The notes under the pieces were generated by a model that was not told the origin of the DNA, ran no database searches, and worked only from the letters and a program-made list of their open reading frames with translations. This document shows positions 42,508 through 52,105 of a DNA stretch of 64,000 nt, piece after piece (within the stretch, counting starts at the first letter, position 1; each line of letters begins with the position of its first letter). This stretch comes from CAYVHU01 sp964451415 (lineage in GTDB: Bacteria > Pseudomonadota > Alphaproteobacteria > Rhodospirillales > Magnetovibrionaceae). The stretch spans positions 1 through 64,000 of the forward strand of contig CAYVHU010000006.1 of assembly GCA_964451415.1 (NCBI GenBank), given 5' to 3'. A program made the position numbers and the translations under genes.

Positions 42508-43710
42508 TTATTTCAAGGCCGCGCAGGCGCGTTGAATGCGCGTGCAGGCTTCCTCCAACACCGTGTTCGCAACGGCATAGGAGATACGGAAATAAGGGCT
42601 TAAGCCGAACGCTTCGCCGTGCACGGCGGCGATACCCTCGGCTTCGAGAAGATAGGTGACGAAATCCGCGTCGCTGTTTATGAGCTTGCCGTCCGGCGTG
42701 GTCTTGCCGATGGCGCCGGCGCAACTCGGATAAACATAAAACGCACCTTCGGGCGTCGGGCAGCTCAAGCCCTCGGCCTCGTTGATCATCTTCACCACCA
42801 GATCGCGGCGGCTTTTGAAAGCAGCATTGTTGGCGGCGATAAAGCTTTGATCGCCATTCAGGGCCTCCACGGCGGCAGCCTGCGAAATGGACGAGGTATG
42901 CGTAGTGGACTGGGACTGAACCTTGTTCATGGCCTTGATCAGATCCACGGCACCGGCCGCATAACCGACGCGCCAGCCGGTCATGCAGTACGCCTTGGAC
43001 ACACCGTTGAGGGTCAAGATGCGCTCATACAGCCTCGGCTCCACCTGAGCGGGCGTGACGAATTCAAAATCGTCATAAACGATATGTTCGTACATATCGT
43101 CGGTCATGATCCACACATGGGGGTGTTTCATCACCACGTCGGTGAGCGCCTTCATTTCGGCACGTGAATAGGCCGCACCGGTGGGATTGGACGGAGAATT
43201 GAGGATCAGCCACTTGGTTTTGGGCGTGATCGCCGCTTCCAGGGCGTCGGGCGTCAACTTGAAATTTTCTTCCACCGGGCAATCCACGATCACCGGGGTG
43301 CCTTCGGCCAGCAGCGTGATGTCCGGATAGGAGACCCAATACGGCGCGGGAATGATGACCTCGTCACCGGGATTGAGGGTCGCCATCATGGCGTTGTAGA
43401 TGTTCTGCTTACCACCGCACGCCACCTGAATTTGAGCAGGCGTATAGTCGAGGCCGTTGTCGCGTTTGAACTTGGCGCAAACGGCCTTGCGCAATTCCAG
43501 CGTTCCCGCAACGGGCGTGTATTTGGTGGCGCCCGCATCAATGGCGGCCTTGGCGGCGACCTTGATCGGGTCGGGAGTATCGAAGTCCGGCTCGCCTGCG
43601 CCAAGACCGATCACGTCGCGCCCGGCGGCCTTCAATTCGGCAGCCTTGGTGGACACGGCAATGGTCGGGGACGGCTTGATACGGCTCAATCGATCAGCGA
43701 TGAAGGGCAT
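42508..43710 (-). CDS. aspC: Aspartate aminotransferase (class I, subgroup gamma)
   Basis: A PLP enzyme that transfers amino groups between aspartate and 2-oxoglutarate. The 400 residues include GAGEPDFDTPD at the substrate side, SPSNPTGAAYSR, TDDMYEHIVYD, and the PLP-lysine motif LNGVSKAYCMTGWRVGYAAG. These features identify the alphaproteobacterial I-gamma group, some of which also act on prephenate. It stands alone, with a start that has no close alternative. A second, more distant aminotransferase is encoded at 52106-53260. Confidence 0.92.
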   Translation of the reverse strand: MPFIADRLSRIKPSPTIAVSTKAAELKAAGRDVIGLGAGEPDFDTPDPIKVAAKAAIDAGATKYTPVAGTLELRKAVCAKFKRDNGLDYTPAQIQVACGGKQNIYNAMMATLNPGDEVIIPAPYWVSYPDITLLAEGTPVIVDCPVEENFKLTPDALEAAITPKTKWLILNSPSNPTGAAYSRAEMKALTDVVMKHPHVWIMTDDMYEHIVYDDFEFVTPAQVEPRLYERILTLNGVSKAYCMTGWRVGYAAGAVDLIKAMNKVQSQSTTHTSSISQAAAVEALNGDQSFIAANNAAFKSRRDLVVKMINEAEGLSCPTPEGAFYVYPSCAGAIGKTTPDGKLINSDADFVTYLLEAEGIAAVHGEAFGLSPYFRISYAVANTVLEEACTRIQRACAALK

Positions 43711-43810
43711 AGTCCGGGAACTTTCGCTCTCAAGGGGTTTAAGATAAGCTCAGCACGCAAGCTAACGCTCCTATGACACGTGCGCAACGAAGAAAACGCC
43801 GTGAAATGGA

Positions 43811-44431
43811 TCAAATCGCTTCGGGTTTATCGAACACGATGCCGTAGTGGTACGGCGGCAACTCAACAAGACCGTGAAATGCGAACCCGGCCGGCAACAC
43901 CTGATCGATTACCGCTTCGGGGCTCATGCGCAGTTCGGTCTTTGGCCCGCGCGGCGTGCCCAGGACGGTGGTTTCCTCACGCGAACGAGGCTGCCAGTTG
44001 ATGATGGCCATCTGTCCGCCATGGGGCAAAACGGAGAAAACTTCGCGCGCCATTTTCGCTTTGTCCGGCACGCCATGGAACGTATTGGCGAGCAAAACGT
44101 ACTCCGGCGGCTCCGACAACGCATCGCCAAGCACACAGGCGTCGCATTTTATCCATTGGATCGCGGTGGGGGGAACCCCGGCCTTGTGTGCGCGCGCCGC
44201 AGCCTCTCGCAAAAGTTCCGCGTCCAGATCCAAGGCGACCACCCGGGAATCGTTGCCGACAATATGCGCCAGCGCCGTGGTGAAATGCCCGCTGCCGCAG
44301 CACAAATCCAGGACGGTTGCGCCGAAATCAACGCCCAGGCGGCGCAGCACCTGCTCCGGATCGGGCCATAACGCACTCCACCAATCCGCATCCGGCATGG
44401 CGGTGGCGGGAAATCGGTCGGGATGGGTCAT
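43811..44431 (-). CDS. Class I SAM-dependent methyltransferase
   Basis: A 206-residue methyltransferase. The SAM-binding motif I is VLDLCCGSGHFT, with the acidic residue of motif II in VVALDLDAELLREA, followed by the NTFHGVPDK and LPHGGQMAIINWQP strands. No substrate-specific domain is present, so the substrate (small molecule, quinone precursor or other) is unknown. It is divergent from uvrB and on the same strand as the aminotransferase, from which it is separated by about 100 bases. Confidence 0.88.
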   Translation of the reverse strand: MTHPDRFPATAMPDADWWSALWPDPEQVLRRLGVDFGATVLDLCCGSGHFTTALAHIVGNDSRVVALDLDAELLREAAARAHKAGVPPTAIQWIKCDACVLGDALSEPPEYVLLANTFHGVPDKAKMAREVFSVLPHGGQMAIINWQPRSREETTVLGTPRGPKTELRMSPEAVIDQVLPAGFAFHGLVELPPYHYGIVFDKPEAI

Positions 44432-44550
44432 GGTTTCAAGGCCTTTTCCACGCTGTCACTTCCTCATAAAAACCCTAGCGAGATTTGCCCACGAAGGCGA
44501 GTCCATGATACCCCTTGCACGGGCATCCGTCGCGCGATAGCTCTATAGCG

Positions 44551-46659
44551 ATGAACAAGCTCGTAAAACCCGGTTATCTGGCGGACGCCAAACCGCAAAG
44601 CCCACCACAAACCAGTGGGGGCAAACCTTTCCAGCTGGTCTGTGACTTTCAACCGGCAGGCGATCAGCCCGCCGCCATCGAAGCGCTGGTCGAGGGGTTG
44701 AATGACGGCGCAAAGGATCAGGTCCTACTGGGGGTGACCGGTTCGGGCAAGACCTTCACCATCGCCCACGCCATCGCCCAGGTGGAGCGCCCGGCGCTGG
44801 TGCTGGCCCACAACAAAACGCTGGCCGCCCAGCTTTACGCGGAAATGAAGCAGTTTTTTCCCCACAATGCGGTGGAATATTTCGTTTCCTACTACGATTA
44901 CTACCAACCGGAGGCCTATGTTCCGCGCACCGATACCTATATCGAAAAAGACTCCTCCATCAACGAACAGATCGACCGCATGCGCCATAGCGCCACCCGC
45001 GCGCTGTTTGAACGGCGCGACGTCATCATCGTCGCCTCGGTGTCGTGCATTTACGGCATCGGTTCGGCGGAAACCTACGCCGAAATGGTGGTGAAATTGA
45101 CAACGGGCGAGGATTATGCCCGCGACGATATTTTGAAATCCCTGGTCACATTGCAATACAAGCGCAACGACGTCGCCTTTGGGCGCGGCAGCTTTCGCGT
45201 GCGCGGCGACAGCGTGGAAATTTTCCCCAGCCACTATGAAGACCGCGCCTGGAGACTGAGCTTCTTCGGCGATGAACTGGAGACAATCTCGGAGGTCGAT
45301 TCTCTCACCGGCGAGAAGACCGCGACCTTGGAGAGCATCACCATCTACCCCAACAGCCACTACGTCACGCCGCGGCCCACGTTGCTTCAGGCCATGCCGC
45401 AGATCAAGGCGGAGATGAAACGTCAGGTGGAGACATTCCGCGCCGAAGGCAAACTGATCGAAGCGCAACGCATCGAAGAACGCACGATTTTCGATCTGGA
45501 GATGATGGAAAGCACCGGACATTGCAGCGGCATCGAGAACTATTCGCGCTATTTGACCGGCCGCGCGCCGGGCGAACCGCCGCCGACCCTGTTTGAGTAC
45601 CTGCCTAAAGACGCGGTGATGATCGCCGACGAAAGTCACGTCTCGATCCCGCAGATCGGCGGCATGTACCGGGGCGATTACAATCGCAAATCGACGTTGG
45701 CGAACTTTGGCTTTCGCCTGCCCTCGTGTGTCGACAACCGCCCTTTGAAATTCGAGGAATGGGACGCCATGCGCCCCCAGAGCATTTTTGTCAGCGCCAC
45801 ACCGGGTCCGTGGGAACTGCAACGTACCGGCGGCGTCTTCATCGAACAGGTCGTGCGCCCCACCGGGCTGATCGACCCCGAGTGCATCGTCCGCCCAGTG
45901 GCCTCTCAGGTCGATGATTTGCTGGGCGAATGCAAAGCCGTCGCCGCCAAAGGCCAGCGCGCCCTGGTGACGGTCTTGACCAAAAAAATGGCCGAAGAAT
46001 TGACGGAATACATGCACGAACACGCCATCGCGGTGCGCTACATGCATTCCGACATCGACACCCTGGAACGCATCGAGATCATCCGCGATCTGCGCCTGGG
46101 CACCTTCGACGTGCTGGTCGGCATCAATCTTCTGCGTGAAGGTCTGGACATCCCCGAATGTACTTTGGTGGCGATTTTGGACGCGGACAAGGAAGGTTTT
46201 CTGCGCTCCCGAACGTCATTGGTGCAAACCATTGGCCGCGCCGCGCGCAACGTGGAAGGCCGGGTGATCTTGTATGCCGACAAGATGACGGACAGCCTGA
46301 AATACGCCATTGGGGAAACAGATCGACGCCGCGCCAAGCAGAAGGCCTACAATAAAGAACACGGCATAACACCGACTTCGATCAAGAAGACCGTCGCCGA
46401 TACCATGGGTTCCGTTTATGAGCGCAATGGCAACACCAAGGGCAAACGTCCCTTGGAAGGCAAGAGCCTTAAAGCGCATATTGAAATGCTGGACAAACGC
46501 ATGAAGCAGGCTGCCGCCAACCTCGAATTTGAAGACGCAGCCGCTCTCAGGGATGAAATCCGTCGCTTGGAAGCCCATGAACTGGGTCTGGATCGGGCCG
46601 GCGTATCGAAAAGCGCCGCGCGCAAGGCCGGTGCGATCCGTAAAAAGCCCCCCCTTTAA
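44551..46659 (+). CDS. uvrB: Excinuclease ABC subunit B
   Basis: The damage-verifying helicase of nucleotide excision repair. From the ATG at 44551, 702 residues show Walker A GVTGSGKTFT, the beta-hairpin YYDYYQPEAYVP that probes damage, DESHVSIPQIGGMYRGD, helicase motifs NLLREGLDIPECTLV and QTIGRAARNVEG, and a C-terminal UVR domain (EFEDAAALRDEIRRLE) that binds UvrC. An upstream in-frame TTG at 44515 is rejected. I looked for an alphaproteobacterial LexA box before the gene and saw none. Confidence 0.96.
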   Translation: MNKLVKPGYLADAKPQSPPQTSGGKPFQLVCDFQPAGDQPAAIEALVEGLNDGAKDQVLLGVTGSGKTFTIAHAIAQVERPALVLAHNKTLAAQLYAEMKQFFPHNAVEYFVSYYDYYQPEAYVPRTDTYIEKDSSINEQIDRMRHSATRALFERRDVIIVASVSCIYGIGSAETYAEMVVKLTTGEDYARDDILKSLVTLQYKRNDVAFGRGSFRVRGDSVEIFPSHYEDRAWRLSFFGDELETISEVDSLTGEKTATLESITIYPNSHYVTPRPTLLQAMPQIKAEMKRQVETFRAEGKLIEAQRIEERTIFDLEMMESTGHCSGIENYSRYLTGRAPGEPPPTLFEYLPKDAVMIADESHVSIPQIGGMYRGDYNRKSTLANFGFRLPSCVDNRPLKFEEWDAMRPQSIFVSATPGPWELQRTGGVFIEQVVRPTGLIDPECIVRPVASQVDDLLGECKAVAAKGQRALVTVLTKKMAEELTEYMHEHAIAVRYMHSDIDTLERIEIIRDLRLGTFDVLVGINLLREGLDIPECTLVAILDADKEGFLRSRTSLVQTIGRAARNVEGRVILYADKMTDSLKYAIGETDRRRAKQKAYNKEHGITPTSIKKTVADTMGSVYERNGNTKGKRPLEGKSLKAHIEMLDKRMKQAAANLEFEDAAALRDEIRRLEAHELGLDRAGVSKSAARKAGAIRKKPPL

Positions 46660-46730
46660 AAGCCCGGTCCTCTCGCTTTTTTACCCCCTTGGTATAAAGT
46701 GAAGAAGAATCTGGAAAAGGTGATTTGTCG

Positions 46731-47540
46731 ATGTCTTTCTTGAGAACGCTTACGGTGCTTGCCTGTGCACTAACAGGGCTTTTGGCAGGCCTAAAGCCGG
46801 CTTCCGCCCTGGATATCGCATCTCATCGGGCGATCTACACGGTGAGCCTGGCCAAGGCCCGCGGCAACATCGCCATCGAAACCATATCCGGACAGATTGC
46901 CTATGGAGTCAAAGAAGTCTGCGGCGGCTGGATCCAGGCGCAAAGCGGCATCACGTACCTGCATCTCAACACGGGCGAAGTCCGCGCACAAACGCTGCAC
47001 TTTTCATCTTGGGAATCCGATGACGGCGCACGCTACCGGTTCTCCGTGAAATCCGAAGGCCTAAACGATGAAACACTTCTGGGCAGCGCGGAAACCCACG
47101 CCGATAAAGGCGCGCGCGCGGTGTTCTCTCTGCCGAAGGCAGGCACCTTCAAACTGCCCGCAAAGACTCTCTTTCCCATGGCCCAAACGGCCCTCATGAT
47201 CCACGCCGCACAGGCCGGAAAAAGGCAGGTGCGCAGCTTTGTTTTCGAAGGGACGGAATTTGACGGCGCCAAACTGCTGGTGGTCTTCATCAGCCCGCTT
47301 TCGCCGCGCGCGAAAAGCGCCATGGCGCGATTGGGCGGCGCGCTAAGCAAACGGCACGGATGGAATTTCCGCCTGGCGTATTTCGATCCCGCCGCACAAA
47401 ACGGCAAGCCGCTTTACGAAGTGGAAGCGGACATGCTCGACAACGGCGTCGCACCGCGTTGGCTACTGGACTATGGAGACTATGTGGTGGAAATGACGCT
47501 GCGCAAATTCGAGGCCCTGCCAAAACCGGTTTGCCGCTAA
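46731..47540 (+). CDS. eipB: Cell envelope integrity protein EipB (DUF1849)
   Basis: A periplasmic beta-rich protein of 269 residues after the ATG at 46731. The signal peptide ends near ASA-LDIASHRAIY; the DUF1849 pattern follows, with GVKEVCGGW and LDYGDYVVEMTLRKFE. EipB is known in Brucella as a lipoprotein-like spiral fold needed for envelope integrity. Its conserved disulfide pairs an internal cysteine with one at the extreme C terminus; here EVCGG and the final VCR match. The family is specific to Alphaproteobacteria, supporting the taxonomic call. Confidence 0.88.
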   Translation: MSFLRTLTVLACALTGLLAGLKPASALDIASHRAIYTVSLAKARGNIAIETISGQIAYGVKEVCGGWIQAQSGITYLHLNTGEVRAQTLHFSSWESDDGARYRFSVKSEGLNDETLLGSAETHADKGARAVFSLPKAGTFKLPAKTLFPMAQTALMIHAAQAGKRQVRSFVFEGTEFDGAKLLVVFISPLSPRAKSAMARLGGALSKRHGWNFRLAYFDPAAQNGKPLYEVEADMLDNGVAPRWLLDYGDYVVEMTLRKFEALPKPVCR

Positions 47541-47595
47541 ACAACCCTCACCCGCCACCGCTGCAAGCCGTGACGGGCGTGAACTCTTTGTGAAA

Positions 47596-48381
47596 TCAGG
47601 GCTTCTTGCGCGTTGCAGCGACTTTGCGCACGTTTGCGACCAGCTTTTTCATCAAACGGAGCGGAATGGCTCCGGATTGAACATCGTCTCCGAAAATGAA
47701 GGCGGGCGTCCCGTCTATTTTCAACAACTGCGCCTGCTTCGCCGTCGCTTCCAAGGTTCTTGCGATCATCGGATCTTTCATCTGTTTTTTTAAGGCGCTC
47801 ACATCGACGCCCGTGCTTTTGGCGTAATTGAAAACCTTTTTCTGGGACAATTCACCGCGGTTTTTCATCATGGCGGCATGGAAAGCAGGGTATTTATCCT
47901 TCTGATGAAGCCATACGGCCATGGCCGCGTTCGAGGCAACCACAGAAGGCGGACCGAGAATCGGAAATTCCTTCAACACAAGGCGGATGTTTCCGTCCGT
48001 CTTGATCAGAGTCTGGACATCGCCAAAGGCTTTCTTGCAAAACGGGCACCGGTAATCGAAGAATTCAACAACCGTAACGTCGCCTTGGGGGTTTCCCACG
48101 AAAGGATCGTTGGGATTCTTTTTTAAGTCATCGGAGATTTTCGCCAAGATGACGCGTTGTTGCGCCTGCAGGTTCTGCGCTTGACGGCGTTGGTAATCGC
48201 GTACGGCCTTGAAAAGTGTTTGCGGGTTCTTCAACAGATAATCCCGCACCATATTTTCGATTTGCTGTTGCTGCGCTGCCGTTTTCGTCGGCGTTTTCGA
48301 CGGTTGTTTCCCTTGGGCGTAAACGCTGAACGGCAGGGCCATAATAGCGAAAACGGCAATAAGAAAATATACGCGACGCAT
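47596..48381 (-). CDS. DsbA-like periplasmic thiol oxidoreductase
   Basis: A 261-residue exported thioredoxin-fold protein. A signal peptide (FLIAVFAIMALPFSVYA) is followed by a charged, glutamine-rich helical region (about 25-95) that resembles the trimerising stalk of ScsC/Com1-type proteins. A DsbA domain follows with VVEFFDYRCPFCKKAF (active-site CPFC) and the cis-proline loop DGTPAFIF. It probably makes or isomerises disulfides in the periplasm. It lies convergent to eipB, whose product needs a disulfide, though no shared regulation is visible. Confidence 0.88.
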   Translation of the reverse strand: MRRVYFLIAVFAIMALPFSVYAQGKQPSKTPTKTAAQQQQIENMVRDYLLKNPQTLFKAVRDYQRRQAQNLQAQQRVILAKISDDLKKNPNDPFVGNPQGDVTVVEFFDYRCPFCKKAFGDVQTLIKTDGNIRLVLKEFPILGPPSVVASNAAMAVWLHQKDKYPAFHAAMMKNRGELSQKKVFNYAKSTGVDVSALKKQMKDPMIARTLEATAKQAQLLKIDGTPAFIFGDDVQSGAIPLRLMKKLVANVRKVAATRKKP

Positions 48382-48459
48382 GGCGTTCCCCCAAGGAATT
48401 GAATTGATCGCATCGTGCCTTGATGCTCAAGGCCACACTGGTAACGACGAATCATGGCT

Positions 48460-49194
48460 TCAATGTGACAACACGATCCCAGACACCCGCGCGCTCACGG
48501 CGGGAATTTTCGCCGCGGCGGCGATACCGATAAAAGTAATATGCACACGGCGCAAATCGTCACGCGGCCACGCGCGCGTATACAGCGATTCCAGGTCTAC
48601 CGTTTCCAACCACCAATGCCGCGTGTTTTCCCGTCCGCCGCGCACCGTATAAAGCGGCGCTTCCAAAGGTCGTTCTGCCGGCGGCAGGCTGAAGGTACCG
48701 CGCTTTAAGGCGCTATCGCCCCACACCAGAGCCAGGGCGCGATCGTGTCCGGGCAACCCGCCGCTCAAGACTTCCACGCCTGTCTTCTTGTCCGCACCGC
48801 CTTGGAACCCGACGATCAAGCGCACCGGATGGATGCCGGGACCATAGGGGGACACATTCCACGACCAACTGAGGAACGGGGTCGCCAGCAGCATCGCATC
48901 CACACGACGCGCGATCAGACTCATGTGCGCACCGCTTTTGATATTCAGCGCCGGGATACCGTCGCGATCGACCACGGACAAAGAAGGTGCCGATGAATGG
49001 CGTGCCTTTGCCTCCGCACCGTTCACGATGATCCAATCATGCGACAGCGCATCCAAAGAAAACGCAAGCGTCGGGCCCATCACCGCCAAACGACCGGCGG
49101 GCGTGGGCTGATGTGGGCGGACGGAAACGCTGCAACCGGCCAACAAAAAGGGGATGAAAATCCCGGCAAATAACAGAGCGCACGGACGGCTCAT
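48460..49194 (-). CDS. Putative lipoprotein, DUF3047-like
   Basis: A 244-residue secreted protein with a lipoprotein signal: lipobox LLAGC at residues 17-21, so it should be anchored to a membrane. The rest fits the DUF3047 pattern: ALNIKSGAHMSLIARRV, FLSWSWNV, RLIVGFQGGADKKTG and WLETVDLESLYTRA. The function of the family is unknown. It overlaps the upstream protease gene by four bases (49191-49194), so the two are translationally coupled and probably act together at the envelope. Confidence 0.8.
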   Translation of the reverse strand: MSRPCALLFAGIFIPFLLAGCSVSVRPHQPTPAGRLAVMGPTLAFSLDALSHDWIIVNGAEAKARHSSAPSLSVVDRDGIPALNIKSGAHMSLIARRVDAMLLATPFLSWSWNVSPYGPGIHPVRLIVGFQGGADKKTGVEVLSGGLPGHDRALALVWGDSALKRGTFSLPPAERPLEAPLYTVRGGRENTRHWWLETVDLESLYTRAWPRDDLRRVHITFIGIAAAAKIPAVSARVSGIVLSH

Positions 49195-50618
49195 TCACTT
49201 TGGTCACGCGTCGCGCGCGCGGCCTTGATGGCGGCCAGGATATCGAGCGCCTGAAGATGACCGCCCGAACCCTTGGGCAGAAGATCGCGCGCGTGAGTCG
49301 CTTGCAATTCGGCGTTACCCAAGTTTCCCATGCGGCCTTCGGCTTCCGCCAGGGCCAGGGAACTCATCCCCATATTGCCCAGACGGCCGTAGGCAATGCC
49401 CAGTTGCCGCCACACAAAGCTGGAACCTTCCCCCCTGCGGATGGCGAGACGGTAGTGGGTGACGGCGTTGCGCAGATCGTCCGCTGCGCCCAGTTCCACT
49501 TCCACGCGGGCCAATTCCATGGCCAACAAGGGTTCATGCGGGGCCAAACGGAAGGCCTCACGGTACGCCACAAGCGCTTCACGGGCACGTCCGTGTTCGA
49601 ACAACATTTGCCCCTTCATCTCTTGCAGGTAGGCGTCAAGGGGGGCTTGTTTGATCAAGGCGTCGATCAATTTCAAGGCGCGCTTCAAGTCCAACGCACG
49701 ATAATAGGCGATGGCGCGCGCATAACGGGCGGCAAAGCTCTGGTCCGTTTGCGGATAACGCCGCAAAACCTTGTGCAGGGGCTCGATGTAGCCGTACAGC
49801 TTCGCCACCATGCGCGCAAAGGCGAGATGCTGTTTTTCAGGAATGGGGGCGTCGGCATAGGGAGAAACGTTGTTGTGTTTATGCAAGGCCTGAATGCGTT
49901 GGCGGCTCAAGGGGTGTGTGCGCACATAAGGGTCTTGAAGACGCGGAGAAAGAAGATCCTCACCCTCCAGCGTACGCAGAAAATTCTCCAGTCCCTTCGA
50001 CGAACGCTTGTTGGCGTCCATCAAGCGCATGGCGGCCTCATCCGCCGCAGATTCCTGGGTTCTGGAATATTGAAAAAACGAACGCGCCCCCATGCTTGCA
50101 CTGCCAAGCACCACCGCCTGCCCGAGATCCCCCCGGCCCAGGGCCGCCGCCGCCACCGTACCTAAGATCGTGCCGATCATACGGATCGTGCCAGCGTCCT
50201 TGATGGCGATTTTGGCACGCACCAAATCACCGTGCTCAATGTGTCCGGTTTCGTGGGCGATGACCCCCATCAAGGCATCGACGTTTTCGACTTTCATAAT
50301 GAGGCCGGTGTTGATGTAGATATTTTGACCGCCCGCAACAAAGGCATTCAACGTTTTATCCTGGACCAGATGAATCTTGACATCTTTAGGATTCAAGTCC
50401 GCTGCTTTGAAAAGTGGCGTGGCGAACGAACGAATGATACTTTCTATTTCGGCATCGCGAATCAGGTGGACCGCCGTCGCGGCGCGAACCGGCGCGAAAG
50501 CTGCGCTCAATGCCAAAAAAATACCCGCCAAGGCCACGCTTGAAGCGGACCGACGCCACCGCCACGCTCCGGCGAAAACGACAGAAAAGGGGGTAAAAGT
50601 GAGAAAACGTTTGAACAC
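49191..50618 (-). CDS. Periplasmic M48 metalloprotease with TPR repeats (BepA-like)
   Basis: A zinc protease of about 475 residues with an N-terminal signal region (VALAGIFLALSAAFAPVRA), the catalytic HETGH motif in IAHETGHIEHGD, and the third ligand in SAADEAAMRLM. This is followed by at least four TPR-like repeats (ALVAYREAFRLAPHEPLLAMELA and others). The architecture is that of BepA/YfgC, which assembles or degrades outer-membrane proteins. The frame opens at 50657, but the GTG at 50618 gives a normal signal peptide and avoids overlap with the divergent gene; this is a judgement. Confidence 0.87.
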   Translation of the reverse strand: MFKRFLTFTPFSVVFAGAWRWRRSASSVALAGIFLALSAAFAPVRAATAVHLIRDAEIESIIRSFATPLFKAADLNPKDVKIHLVQDKTLNAFVAGGQNIYINTGLIMKVENVDALMGVIAHETGHIEHGDLVRAKIAIKDAGTIRMIGTILGTVAAAALGRGDLGQAVVLGSASMGARSFFQYSRTQESAADEAAMRLMDANKRSSKGLENFLRTLEGEDLLSPRLQDPYVRTHPLSRQRIQALHKHNNVSPYADAPIPEKQHLAFARMVAKLYGYIEPLHKVLRRYPQTDQSFAARYARAIAYYRALDLKRALKLIDALIKQAPLDAYLQEMKGQMLFEHGRAREALVAYREAFRLAPHEPLLAMELARVEVELGAADDLRNAVTHYRLAIRRGEGSSFVWRQLGIAYGRLGNMGMSSLALAEAEGRMGNLGNAELQATHARDLLPKGSGGHLQALDILAAIKAARATRDQSE

Positions 50619-50691
50619 TTCAAAAACCGCCACATCAAACACATCAAAACCGATCACTCGGAGCCCTACGAAGGGTAGAACCCGCCACAGG

Positions 50692-52104
50692 GTGCGTCAA
50701 TTGTTCAGCGCCCTGGCCGTTTTCATACCCCTTGGCGTCACCGTGAGCGCATGTACATCCACCCCTCCCGTAGATCAAGGGACAATGGGTTATGTACAAG
50801 GATTTCTGGGCGGTGTTGTGGCGGATGAACCGCGCGCCGCACTGGTCGGCCGCGACATTCTGGCCAGCGGCGGTTCGGCGGCGGACGCGGTCACGGCCAT
50901 GTACTTCGCCTTGGCCGTGACCCTGCCCTCACGTGCGGGACTGGGCGGCAGCGGGGCCTGCGTGGCGTTCGATGCCCAATCGGGGAAAACCGAGGCGCTG
51001 GACTTCAATGCCCAGGCCTTTCCTCAACCCATTCCCGTTCCCGCCAACCCCCGCGGGTTCTTCGCCCTGCAGGCCCGTTATGGCCAATTGTTGTGGCGCG
51101 AAGTGGTGACGCCGGGCGAACAACTGGCGCGCTTCGGGTTTCCCGCCTCACGCGCGCTGATCGGGGATTTGCGCGATGCAAATCCGTTCGTGCTTGCGAC
51201 CCCCGACATGCACGGCTTGTTCACCCGCGACGCCATTGCGCAACAAAGCCTCGCCACGCTGCGTGAAGGCGACATCTTGAAGCAACCGGACCTGGCCACA
51301 ACGCTGGGACTTTTGCGCGCGCGCGGTGTGGGACCGTTTTACATCGGGCCGTTCGCTCGCACCTTGGTCGATGGCGTAAAAAACGCAGGCGGCGCGCTGA
51401 CAAGCGAGGATTTACGCCGTTACACACCGCGTATACGCGCTGCGGCACGCGTCGCGCTCGGCAACGACGTCGTCTATTTCGCACCTTCGCCCAACGGGAC
51501 ATCGGTGGCCGCGACGATGTTCGCCATGGTACAAAAGAACGATCGTTTCAAGACACAAGACAATGCGGGGCAAGCCCAACTCATGACGCGCATCGCCCAA
51601 CGCGCCTTTGCACAACACAATCTCACCCAGCCCCCCTTAGCGCCTTCGCAAAGAGCACATTCCGCCACCGCCTTCGCCGCCGTCGATGCACACGCCAACG
51701 CGGTCAGTTGCGCGGTGTCCATGAACGCGCCGTTCGGCATCGGGCGCGTGGCCCAGGGCACCGGCGTCTTGCTGGCGGCGCCTACTTTTGCAAACGGCGG
51801 CTCGCCCGCGCCGAGCGCAATGCTGGCGGTGAACGAAAATTCCAAGGAATTCAAATTCGCCGCCGCCGCCTCGGGCGGCGCGACGGCGCCAACGGCGCTG
51901 GTCGGCGTCGCGGCACGGGTTTTGTTGGCCAAAGAAAGCCTCGCCACCGCACTTGCCGCACCGCGCAGTTCCTTTGCAGGCGCTGCGGATATCGGCTTGG
52001 TGAACGCCTTGTCGTGCCCCGGCGGCCTGCCGGGGAAACCGAACCTATGCCGAATCGCCACGGACCCCCGGGGCGCAGGCCTGGCCGCGGGGTCGCTACA
52101 CTGA
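50692..52104 (+). CDS. Gamma-glutamyltransferase family lipoprotein
   Basis: A periplasmic GGT-family enzyme of 470 residues from GTG at 50692, with a lipoprotein signal (VFIPLGVTVSAC). The large subunit includes ALVGRDILASGGSAADAV and GLGGSGACVAFD. The nucleophile threonine of the small subunit is in HSATAFAAVDAHANAVS, aligning with THYSVVD of E. coli Ggt, then FGIGRVAQGTG. The protein is shorter than classical GGT, and some substrate-binding residues differ, so activity on glutathione is uncertain. A GTG at 50599 with better ribosome spacing is the alternative start. The aminotransferase gene starts one base after its stop. Confidence 0.85.
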   Translation: MRQLFSALAVFIPLGVTVSACTSTPPVDQGTMGYVQGFLGGVVADEPRAALVGRDILASGGSAADAVTAMYFALAVTLPSRAGLGGSGACVAFDAQSGKTEALDFNAQAFPQPIPVPANPRGFFALQARYGQLLWREVVTPGEQLARFGFPASRALIGDLRDANPFVLATPDMHGLFTRDAIAQQSLATLREGDILKQPDLATTLGLLRARGVGPFYIGPFARTLVDGVKNAGGALTSEDLRRYTPRIRAAARVALGNDVVYFAPSPNGTSVAATMFAMVQKNDRFKTQDNAGQAQLMTRIAQRAFAQHNLTQPPLAPSQRAHSATAFAAVDAHANAVSCAVSMNAPFGIGRVAQGTGVLLAAPTFANGGSPAPSAMLAVNENSKEFKFAAAASGGATAPTALVGVAARVLLAKESLATALAAPRSSFAGAADIGLVNALSCPGGLPGKPNLCRIATDPRGAGLAAGSLH

Positions 52105-52105
52105 T

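Noticed and set aside
44432..44550. LexA (SOS) box before uvrB.
   Set aside because: I searched for GTTC-N7-GTTC and GAAC-N7-GTTC forms and found none in this interval.
44725..46047. A 440-codon open frame on the minus strand.
   Set aside because: It is entirely antisense to uvrB, whose motifs are unambiguous, and reads as low-complexity His/Phe/Gln-rich sequence.
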